NCBI GenBank assembly: GCA_009838515.1
Contig: VXRL01000040.1
Coordinates: 1-32,948 of the forward strand
DNA: 32,948 nt
From: Terriglobia bacterium
GTDB lineage: Bacteria; Acidobacteriota; Terriglobia; Bryobacterales; UBA6623
Direction of reading: 5' to 3'
Shown here: one piece after another, positions 11,243-18,188 of the stretch
Numbering within the stretch: the stretch's first letter is position 1
Layout of the letters: each line of letters opens with the position of its first letter
Position numbers and translations under genes: made by a program
The notes under the pieces: model-generated
Databases searched by the model: none
Seen by the model: the letters and a program-made list of their open reading frames with translations, nothing else
What the model was told of the DNA's origin: nothing

Positions 11243-11637
11243 GACACCCTCCCTTCTGACTCGCGAGACTCCGCGATCCGCCTTGCCAACCTCTCGAGCT
11301 CGACGGAATCGATCACATCGCCGTCGACCATTCCGATGAGCAGTTGTTCAACCGAACCGTCACACAGTCTCTCGACGATCTTCCCCACCGCTCGGGCGGC
11401 GACGCTGCGGCCTGCATCTACGGGGTGGTACCGATAAGTCCTACCCTCGATGCAGTGCGTCACATAGCCCTTGTTCTCCAGTCGCCTCAACACCGTTCGC
11501 ACGGTGGAGTCCTTCATTGGATGGCGCTCAATGAAGAACGTGCGCACGTCTTCGGCCGTTGCCGGCCCTTCGGACCAGAGGAATCCCATCACGAGCTCTT
11601 CCAGTCCGCTGAGGCGCTCCCAACTGTTACTGACCAT
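11239..11637 (-). CDS. BlaI/MecI/CopY-family transcriptional repressor
   Basis: Winged-helix repressor of 132 residues, normal for the family. Motifs: LSGLEELVMGFLWSEGPATAEDVRTFF, then KDSTVRTVLRRLENKGYVTH, the recognition helix and wing typical of BlaI, with a C-terminal dimerisation helix (LLIGMVDGDVIDSVELERLARRI). It controls at least its own operon, as the palindrome at its promoter suggests, and would be cleaved after activation of the downstream M56 protease, as known for BlaI/BlaR1. No beta-lactamase gene lies nearby, so a beta-lactam role is not supported here. No Shine-Dalgarno precedes the ATG at 11637, and the predicted transcription start lies within a few bases of it, so translation is probably leaderless. 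Confidence 0.93.
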   Translation of the reverse strand: MVSNSWERLSGLEELVMGFLWSEGPATAEDVRTFFIERHPMKDSTVRTVLRRLENKGYVTHCIEGRTYRYHPVDAGRSVAARAVGKIVERLCDGSVEQLLIGMVDGDVIDSVELERLARRIAESRESEGRVS

Positions 11638-11639
11638 AA

Positions 11640-11656
11640 CGTTACGTATTGTAACG
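11640..11656. promoter_or_regulatory. Palindromic operator over the blaI-type promoter
   Basis: CGTTAC-GTATT-GTAACG is a perfect 6-bp inverted repeat with a 5-bp centre. It covers the whole -10 box of the promoter at 11648-11676 and ends three bases from the ATG of the repressor gene. Known BlaI/MecI operators are short TACA/TGTA-type dyads overlapping promoter elements; this one has the same size and place. Autoregulation is an inference from position. Confidence 0.65.
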
Positions 11657-11676
11657 GTCGATCGTCAGTGAGTCAA
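11648..11676 (-). promoter_or_regulatory. Sigma70-type promoter of the BlaI-M56 operon
   Basis: On the minus strand TTGACT (11676-11671) and TACAAT (11653-11648) are spaced by exactly 17 bases, a near-consensus promoter. Transcription would start around 11641-11642, some four bases from the ATG at 11637. Confidence 0.7.
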
Positions 11677-11789
11677 CCCCCTTTTCAGCAGAATTCCCCA
11701 TCAGCTAGAATCAGGTGCCCAGCGGGAGCACTGACGCGGAAAGCAACGATCCTGATGTGGCCATCATTGCTAGGGAATCAGGAACTATA

Positions 11790-14699
11790 ATGCGTAGTCT
11801 GGCGCTTGGTCTTTCCCAGACTCGATATCGTTCCGCGGTCGCATTGACCGACCGCAACACTTTGCGCTCGATCACCCGCGCATTCCTGCCGATCCTTGCT
11901 CTGGCGACTGCGCCGGCGCGTGCAGATGAAGCCTCGTTCGCGAAGGATGTCCTGCCCATCTTGGAACGCAACTGTGTGGTGTGCCATCAGGGCGCCGAGG
12001 CGCAGAAGGGCTTGCGCCTCGGCAGCGCCGCAGGGCTGATCGCTGGCGGCGAGAGCGGCCCAGCCGTCATTCCCGGCGACCCTGAAGGCAGCCTGCTGCT
12101 GGCTAAGGTGGTTGGCGACAAGCCCGAAATGCCCCTGGCGGGAGAACCTCTCGCCAGCGCTGAGATTGAGTTGATTCGGGACTGGATCTCCGCCGGAGCC
12201 ATCGACGATGCCGGCGGGCCCCCGGAAGTCTCGGAGCGAACCTGGTGGTCGTTCCGGCCATTCCGCATCGAAGACGAGCCCGCGCCAGTGAGCCTATGGG
12301 AACGGAACGTCATCGACGGCTTCCTGCTTCGCGCCATGCAGTCGCGGGGCCTGGAGCCATCCGCCCCATCTGATAGGAAAACTTTAATAAGAAGGCTGAG
12401 CTTCGACTTGACCGGGCTTCCCCCCGAACCGGCGGAGGTCGAATCGTTCGCCGGCGACCGCGACCCCGGAGCCTATGCCAGATTGGTGGACCGCTTGCTC
12501 GCATCGCCGGCCTACGGCGAGCGTTGGGGGCGGCACTGGTTGGACGTTGCGCGCTTCGGGGAGAGCAATGGCTACGAGCAGAACCATCTGCGCGACAACG
12601 CTTGGCCGTACCGCGACTGGGTCATCCGCTCCTTCAATGAGGACAAGCCGTACAACCGCATGATCTTGGAGCAACTGGCGGGCGACCAACTTGCTCCGGA
12701 CGATCTCAACGCTCAAGCGGCAACCGGATTCCTCGTGGCTGGCCCGCACGACACCGTCGGCATCAAGAACGCTGCCGGGGAAGCCCAGAAACGCGCCAAT
12801 CACCTCGACGACATGATCATGGGAACCGCTTCTGCGTTCCTCGGCCTGACCGTCCACTGCGCTCGTTGCCACGACCACAAGTTCGATCCGATCAGCAACG
12901 AGGACTACTACCGCATGCAAGCGGTATTGGCGGGCGTGTCGCACGGTGACCGCACTTGGGACGATCCGGCAAGGGTGGCAGAGTTCGCAGCGGCCAGCGA
13001 GCGCCTCAACGACCAGATCAACGACGCAAAGGCTGGACTCGATGCCTTGCGCGAGGCTGTCGCGGAGCGCGTCGACGCCAACCGTGAAGCTATTCTTCGT
13101 CAATACCGGCCGCGAGTCGACCAATCTGGCACGGAAGAGACGTTCGATCCCATACTGGCGAGGTTTGTGCGGATGCGGGTCGACCAGGCTACCGGCAACC
13201 GCAACCGCGTGGACCTGGACGAGTTGGCGATCTTCGCTGCGAACGACTTCGGCCGCAACGTCGCGCTCGGCGGGAGGGCAACTGTGAGTGGGACGCGGGT
13301 GGATTCTGCCAGCCCCGACACTTACGCTCCAGCGAACCTCATCGACGGCAAGCACGACAGGCGTTGGATTTCGACTAACGCCATGCCAGCTTGGATTCAG
13401 ATCGAACTGGCAAAGCCAGAGCGGATTGACCGGATCGATTGGTCCTCGGACCGCCTGGGCGGGTTCGGCGGGCGGTTCGGACCACCCCAGCCTGAGGAAT
13501 ACGAAATCTCAGTGTCGCTGGACGGAGACTCCTGGAATACGGTCGCTTCGTCCGAGGGCCGGCTGCCCTATGCGGAGGCTGATCAAGAGCGCCTCTTGCT
13601 GCGTGCCGTGTTTAGCTCCGACGAAAGGCTTCGCTGGGATCGCCTTGAGGAGGTCCAACGAGAGTCTGAACGAGCCTTGGCAAGGCTCCCCAAGCCCCAG
13701 CAAGCATTCTTGGGGCGGTTCCAGCAACCGGACAAGCCGTCCTTCGTGATGGTTCGCGGTGATCCCATGAACGAGGGTCCCGAAGTCGCACCGGGGAGCC
13801 TAAGCACGCTTTCGGGCCTGCTGGCGGGGTTCGAACTGGCCGTGGACGCGCCCGAGGCGGAGCGGCGCCTAGCACTGGCCAAGTGGATCGCTTCTGACGA
13901 CAACGTCCTGGCCGCACGGGTCATCGTAAATCGAGTGTGGATGCACCACTTCGGACAGCCCTTCCTGCGCAACCCTAGTGATTTCGGCGTAAACGGTGGT
14001 GTGCCATCCCACCCCGAGCTGCTGGACTGGCTGGCCCATCGCTTGATTCATACCCACAACTGGCGGCTCAAGCCCTTGCACCGAGAGATCGTGCTGTCGG
14101 CGGCCTACCGCCAGTCCAGCACGTTTCGCAAGAACGCAGCTCGGGTGGACAGCGACGGGGCGTTTCTGTGGCGCTACCCGCCCAGACGCTTAGGGGCTGA
14201 GGAACTGCGCGACGCCATCTTGCGAACGAGCGGGAATCTAGACCGGCACATGGGCGGGCCGGGGTTCCGGCTATATCGCTATACCGTCGACAACGTGGCG
14301 ACCTACTACCCACTCGGAGAGTTTTCGCCGGACACATACCGGCGCGGGATCTACCACCAGCACGCGCGCTCAGTGAAGCCGGAATTGCTGGGCGAATTCG
14401 ACTGCCCAGAGACGTCCCTTCCCGCTCCCAAGCGCATCACCACCACCTCTCCGCTACAGGCGTTGACTCTGCTCAACAGCACCTTCGTGGTGGACCAAGC
14501 CTCATCCTTCGCGGCACTGGTCGAAACCGAATCTGACGAAGCCGAAGCTGGCTTTGTCGAAGCCGCCTGGCGACGCGCCTACCTGAGAGAGCCAAGCGCC
14601 GTGGAAAGGCAATCTGCAACTGAGTTCGTTGCACAGCACGGCCTGGAAGCGCTCAGTCGGGCAATTCTCAACTCCAACGAATTCCTCTACGTGTTCTGA
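11790..14699 (+). CDS. Secreted PSD1-type cytochrome protein (PSCyt1, DUF1549, discoidin-like, DUF1553)
   Basis: Large exported protein of a family abundant in Planctomycetes and Acidobacteriota, of unproven function but usually linked to polysaccharide or sulfated-glycan breakdown. Domains in 969 residues: signal peptide (LRSITRAFLPILALATAPARA), planctomycete cytochrome C domain with haem motif CVVCH (62-66), DUF1549 (about 150-400) containing a second CARCH (357-361) in the family-typical HCARCHDHKFDPIS, a coiled linker, a discoidin/F5-8-type carbohydrate-binding domain (about 490-595, NLIDGKHDRRWIS), and DUF1553 to the end (RVIVNRVWMHHFGQPF, ITTTSPLQALTLLNS). The frame is open to a GTG at 11715; the ATG at 11790 has AGGA eight bases upstream. 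A TATAAT overlaps this ATG, so a later TTG start is possible. The stop overlaps the next ATG (TGATG). Confidence 0.93.
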   Translation: MRSLALGLSQTRYRSAVALTDRNTLRSITRAFLPILALATAPARADEASFAKDVLPILERNCVVCHQGAEAQKGLRLGSAAGLIAGGESGPAVIPGDPEGSLLLAKVVGDKPEMPLAGEPLASAEIELIRDWISAGAIDDAGGPPEVSERTWWSFRPFRIEDEPAPVSLWERNVIDGFLLRAMQSRGLEPSAPSDRKTLIRRLSFDLTGLPPEPAEVESFAGDRDPGAYARLVDRLLASPAYGERWGRHWLDVARFGESNGYEQNHLRDNAWPYRDWVIRSFNEDKPYNRMILEQLAGDQLAPDDLNAQAATGFLVAGPHDTVGIKNAAGEAQKRANHLDDMIMGTASAFLGLTVHCARCHDHKFDPISNEDYYRMQAVLAGVSHGDRTWDDPARVAEFAAASERLNDQINDAKAGLDALREAVAERVDANREAILRQYRPRVDQSGTEETFDPILARFVRMRVDQATGNRNRVDLDELAIFAANDFGRNVALGGRATVSGTRVDSASPDTYAPANLIDGKHDRRWISTNAMPAWIQIELAKPERIDRIDWSSDRLGGFGGRFGPPQPEEYEISVSLDGDSWNTVASSEGRLPYAEADQERLLLRAVFSSDERLRWDRLEEVQRESERALARLPKPQQAFLGRFQQPDKPSFVMVRGDPMNEGPEVAPGSLSTLSGLLAGFELAVDAPEAERRLALAKWIASDDNVLAARVIVNRVWMHHFGQPFLRNPSDFGVNGGVPSHPELLDWLAHRLIHTHNWRLKPLHREIVLSAAYRQSSTFRKNAARVDSDGAFLWRYPPRRLGAEELRDAILRTSGNLDRHMGGPGFRLYRYTVDNVATYYPLGEFSPDTYRRGIYHQHARSVKPELLGEFDCPETSLPAPKRITTTSPLQALTLLNSTFVVDQASSFAALVETESDEAEAGFVEAAWRRAYLREPSAVERQSATEFVAQHGLEALSRAILNSNEFLYVF

Positions 14700-16213
14700 T
14701 GGCCGAACCTCGACGAATCAGCCCCGCCCGGGCAACGCCGCCAGACACGTTGGATTCCGCAGGCCCGCTGCCCTCCCCTCCGCCATCAGTTCGGGGCGCA
14801 CTTCCGGCGGAGTCCGCGCACACACGCAGGGACTTGCTGGGAGGGTTTGTCACCGGCCTGCAGGGCGTTGCGCTGGCAAGCATGCTGCCGCAGCAACGCT
14901 CCCTCGCAGCGCAGCCCCCGCACTTCGCGCCCAAAGCCAATCGGGTTCTACAGATCTTCTGTCCCGGCGCAGCGTCGCATATCGACTTGTGGGACTACAA
15001 GCCGGAACTCCAGAGGCGTTCCGGCCAACAGGCCCCGGCCGAGTTGGACGCGGTGACGTTTCAAGGCAGCAATGGAGCGTTGATGGGCTCGCCGTGGGAT
15101 TTCAAGCCGCGCGGACAGAGCGGCAAGATGATCTCCGAGCTACTGCCGGAGCTCGGAGCCCTGGCGGACGAGATCGCGTTTGTCCACTCGATGCAGTCCA
15201 AGACCAACACACATGGACCGGCATGCGTTCTGCTCAACACGGGCTTCGTCCTTGAAGGCTTTCCATCGGCCGGATCGTGGGTGAGCTACGCCCTCGGCTC
15301 AGAGAACAACAACCTTCCCACGTATGTCGCAATCCCGGATATCCGCGGCATCCCACCCGCAGGCCCCGCTAATTGGGGTGCCGGCTTTCTGCCCGCGGAG
15401 CACCAAGCGATCGTGTTCAACGCACAGGAGCCGATTCGAAATCTCCAACGTCCTCCGAGCATCTCTCCCGAGCGCGATGCCGCGACGCGAGACTTCCTCG
15501 GGGAGCTGAACCGCATTCATGCGGCGGCTCATCCGGGGGACGAAGAGCTCAAGGCACGCATCGCAGCGTACGAATTGGCCGCACGCATGCAGCTCTCCGC
15601 TCCCGAAGTCACTGACCTGTCGAAAGAGACCCAAGCAACGCGGGACCTCTACGGAGCGAACGACACTAATCCCCTAAAGGCCGCCTACGCTCGGAATTGC
15701 CTGCTGGCCCGCCGACTGCTGGAGCGGGGCGTGCGCTTTGTGAGTCTCTTCTGTGCCTCGCGCGCGTCGGGAGTGGACGGATTGCTGAACTGGGATGCCC
15801 ACAAGACGCTAAAGGCAGACTACGAACGCCACTGCCCGATCCTGGACCGGCCGACAGCGGGACTGCTCAAGGACATGAAATCTCGGGGCATGCTTGAGGA
15901 CACCCTCGTGGTCTGGGCGACGGAGTTCGGGCGAATGCCGACGCACCAACAGGGCACCGTAGGCCGTGACCACAATCCCAACGCATTCACCACTTGGCTC
16001 GCCGGCGCCGGCATACGCGGCGGAACGAGCTACGGTGCGACAGATGAGCTAGGAGGCCGGTCTGTGGAGGACATCGCAACGGTCCATGACTTCCACGCGA
16101 CGATGCTGCACTTGCTCGGTCTCGACCATGAACGCGTGACTTGGTATCACAACGGAATCAATCGCCGTCTGACCGACGTACACGGCCACGTGATCGAAGA
16201 GATTCTCGCGTAG
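14699..16213 (+). CDS. DUF1501 (sulfatase-like) protein, Tat-exported
   Basis: Member of the DUF1501 family, distantly related to alkaline-phosphatase-fold sulfatases and nearly always encoded beside a DUF1549/DUF1553 protein, as here. The 504 residues carry a twin-arginine signal at about 40-65 (HTRRDLLGGFV, then a hydrophobic stretch and a SLAAQPP cleavage region) behind an unusually long proline-rich N-region. Family motifs follow: RVLQIFCPGAASHIDLWDYKPEL, SMQSKTNTHGPACVLLNTGF, SWVSYALGSENNNLPTYVAI, VVWATEFGRMPTHQ, GRDHNPNAFTTWLAGAGIRGG and HDFHATMLHLLGLDHERV. The start overlaps the preceding stop by one base (TGATG), so the pair is translationally coupled. Export by Tat suggests cofactor loading in the cytoplasm. 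Substrate unknown. Confidence 0.93.
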   Translation: MAEPRRISPARATPPDTLDSAGPLPSPPPSVRGALPAESAHTRRDLLGGFVTGLQGVALASMLPQQRSLAAQPPHFAPKANRVLQIFCPGAASHIDLWDYKPELQRRSGQQAPAELDAVTFQGSNGALMGSPWDFKPRGQSGKMISELLPELGALADEIAFVHSMQSKTNTHGPACVLLNTGFVLEGFPSAGSWVSYALGSENNNLPTYVAIPDIRGIPPAGPANWGAGFLPAEHQAIVFNAQEPIRNLQRPPSISPERDAATRDFLGELNRIHAAAHPGDEELKARIAAYELAARMQLSAPEVTDLSKETQATRDLYGANDTNPLKAAYARNCLLARRLLERGVRFVSLFCASRASGVDGLLNWDAHKTLKADYERHCPILDRPTAGLLKDMKSRGMLEDTLVVWATEFGRMPTHQQGTVGRDHNPNAFTTWLAGAGIRGGTSYGATDELGGRSVEDIATVHDFHATMLHLLGLDHERVTWYHNGINRRLTDVHGHVIEEILA

Positions 16214-16248
16214 CCGAAATAGACTGGCGGCAAGGGTATAACGGTAGT

Positions 16249-17430
16249 GTGTTGGACGGAATCCGAGTCCTCGACCTGTCGCAATATATCGCCGGGCCCC
16301 AAGCAACCCAAATGCTGGGTGACCTGGGCGCGGACGTAGTCAAGGTCGAACCCCCGGGGGGAGACCCAGCGCGGCAGTGGGGGCCGCCATTCTGGGGGGG
16401 CGACGCGCCCATTTTCCTAGCCTTCAACCGCAACAAGCGAAGCATAGTCGTGGACATGAAGTCCCCCGAGGGCCGCGAGGTTATCGACCTCCTGCTGGCC
16501 CGTGCGGATGTGGTGGTGCAAGCCTTCCGCAAGGGGGTGATCGAAAGGATGGGGTTCGATTACGAAGCTGTCAAGGCAAGACACCCAAAGATCGTCTACG
16601 CCTCACTCACCGGCTACGGATCGGAGGGTCCCTACGCGAGCACGCCGGGGTATGACCCTCTGCTGCAAGCGTACAGCGGAATCATGTCAATTACCGGCCA
16701 ACCGGACGGCCCCCCGGCTCGGGTCGGTGGATCTGTTGTCGATATCGGATCGGGGTATTTGATCGCGCTGGGCGTACTGGCCGCGCTGCGCAAGCGGGAC
16801 GCCGAAGGCGTCGGCTCGCTGGTCGAATGCTCGCTCCTCGACACCTCGCTCGGATGGATCGGGTACCACATGATGACCTACCTTGCGGGCGGAAACGTGC
16901 CGCAAAGAATGGGAACGGGGCTCAAGATGATCGCCCCGTACGAGTCGTTTCCGACCAAGGACGGGGATCTGATGATCTGTGGCGGCAATGATGGGATCTT
17001 CCGCCGGCTGTGCGAAGCCTTGGAGATTCCGGAGGCAGCCACCGATCCTCGGTTCTTGGACAATCCGCTGCGGGTGAAGAACTACTCCGCCCTCCGGGAC
17101 CTGCTTTCATCCCGCACTCGGAAGCTAACCACGAAGGCGCTCGACGAACTGCTGAAGACTCACCGGGTACCATGCTCTCCGATTCAGAGCATTGACCAAG
17201 TCGTCGATGACCCGCAGGTCAGCGCCAACCGGATCTTCGATCCAGTCCCTCACCCACGGGTGCCGGATTACCGGGACTTGAAGACGCCCGTTCGCTTCGA
17301 TGGAGAGCGCCCCTCCTTACGTCATCTTCCTCCCACGGTCGGCCAGCACACCGAAGAGATCCTAGCCGAACTCGGCTACGGCGAAGATGCGATCCAAAGC
17401 TACTCAGATTCGGTGGCCGTGAGCGAGTGA
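16249..17430 (+). CDS. CaiB/BaiF-family CoA-transferase (class III)
   Basis: Moves CoA between carboxylic acids by the class III mechanism. With the GTG start at 16249 it has 393 residues, typical for the family. It opens with LDGIRVLDLSQYIAGPQATQMLGDLGADVVKVEPPGGDPAR, the family signature, and shows RNKRSIVVDMKSPEGR, SLTGYGSEGPYASTPGYDPLLQAYSGIMSITG (containing the aspartate expected to form the acyl-anhydride intermediate) and HTEEILAELGY at the end. The frame is open back to 16141 inside the preceding gene, but that extension is unlike the family, so the start just ahead of LDGIRV (GTG, or TTG at 16252) is preferred; AAGGG lies about 12 bases upstream. It follows the DUF1501 gene by 35 bases, but a metabolic link is not obvious. 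The true CoA donor and acceptor cannot be read from sequence. Confidence 0.93.
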   Translation: MLDGIRVLDLSQYIAGPQATQMLGDLGADVVKVEPPGGDPARQWGPPFWGGDAPIFLAFNRNKRSIVVDMKSPEGREVIDLLLARADVVVQAFRKGVIERMGFDYEAVKARHPKIVYASLTGYGSEGPYASTPGYDPLLQAYSGIMSITGQPDGPPARVGGSVVDIGSGYLIALGVLAALRKRDAEGVGSLVECSLLDTSLGWIGYHMMTYLAGGNVPQRMGTGLKMIAPYESFPTKDGDLMICGGNDGIFRRLCEALEIPEAATDPRFLDNPLRVKNYSALRDLLSSRTRKLTTKALDELLKTHRVPCSPIQSIDQVVDDPQVSANRIFDPVPHPRVPDYRDLKTPVRFDGERPSLRHLPPTVGQHTEEILAELGYGEDAIQSYSDSVAVSE

Positions 17431-17512
17431 TTCCGAGTCCGAAGCCGTGAGGAGCATTACTAGAGTGCAAGATGGACCGGGCACGCCCGAGTGTCTCGGG
17501 GACAACGATGCG

Positions 17513-17890
17513 ATGGATGCTGGACTCATTCGGCAAGGCTTGGAAGACCGCGATCAAGAATTCGTACCGTTCGAACTGGTCAAGCGCATCGCGTCCGGGG
17601 AACACCCAGCACGGGTCTGGCGTGAGCATCGCGGCATGAAAGCGGCCGAACTCGCGACGTCGGCTGGGATCGCGGCCTCCTACTTGTCGCACATCGAGAA
17701 CGGCAGGAGGCCCGGCTCGGTCAAGGCCCTGAAGAGCGTCGCAAACGCGCTCAGCGTCGGTGTCGATGACCTCATCGAGCTGAAGCGGGATGGAGAGCAA
17801 CCTGGACTGGCGGAGTACAAGTTGAGCAGCCCGATGCACTCTCGGGCACGAGCGTCCAGATGCGGCATCGGAATGGCCTCGGAACCGTAG
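17513..17890 (+). CDS. XRE-family helix-turn-helix regulator with an altered C-terminus
   Basis: Small DNA-binding protein, about 125 residues from the ATG at 17513. It has the N-terminal segment often seen in antitoxin-like XRE proteins (EFVPFELVKRI, GEHPARVWREHRGM) followed by a classical HTH (AAELATSAGIAASYLSHIENG, then RPGSVKALKSVANALSVGVDDLIEL). The natural family end is close to VGVDDLI; the remaining 30 residues or so are encoded on the complement of a sulfatase gene remnant, so the 3' end appears to be a junction artefact. No RelE/HigB-type toxin gene is seen next to it, so it may be a solitary antitoxin or a plain regulator. Longer starts at 17447 or 17465 (GTG; GAGGAG ten bases upstream of the latter) are possible. 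Confidence 0.75.
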   Translation: MDAGLIRQGLEDRDQEFVPFELVKRIASGEHPARVWREHRGMKAAELATSAGIAASYLSHIENGRRPGSVKALKSVANALSVGVDDLIELKRDGEQPGLAEYKLSSPMHSRARASRCGIGMASEP

Positions 17891-17940
17891 CCCGAGATGT
17901 CGCCGAATCCCAATTGATCGGCAAGAACCAGAACGGTATT
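17785..17940 (-). pseudogene. Sulfatase N-terminal remnant, cut after the active-site motif
   Basis: Minus-strand reading gives NTVLVLADQLGFGDISGYGS, PMPHLDARARE, then LLNLYSASPGCSPSR. This is the beginning of a type I sulfatase: the metal-binding aspartates of the V-L-x-A-D-x-L-G-x-G-D block and the C-x-P-S-R motif whose cysteine is normally converted to formylglycine. Right after CSPSR the similarity stops and the strand becomes the complement of the XRE gene. The expected remaining several hundred residues are absent. Upstream (17941-18075) the frame is open but shows no signal peptide or sulfatase-like sequence, so both ends are damaged. Confidence 0.75.
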
Positions 17941-18188
17941 CGAAACCGTGGAGTTGGTGCGCAGTCCGACGGCTACAAGGTATTCCCAATACTGATCGAC
18001 ACTGAGGTCGGGGTCACCGCTCGCAACCCAGTGAGCACATCCAACCGGGATCGCCAAGAACCTGCGCCAGACCAACCACCGGGGCTCTGGCCCGGAATGC
18101 CATCGCGCTTCGTCATGCTCGCACCGCTTCTACCCGAGTGTTCCCGCAGACCCGGCCCGACAGGGACTTGTCACGATCACCGTCGTAC

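Noticed and set aside
9599..11637. Beta-lactam resistance regulator pair (blaI/blaR1)
   Set aside because: The M56 protein has no penicillin-binding sensor domain and there is no beta-lactamase or PBP2a gene nearby, so only the family-level call is justified.
12384..13355. Long minus-strand open frame inside the PSD1 gene, and similar ones antisense to coaBC and the GH3 gene
   Set aside because: They lie fully inside genes with strong family motifs, have no ribosome-binding sites, and their sequences resemble no protein family.
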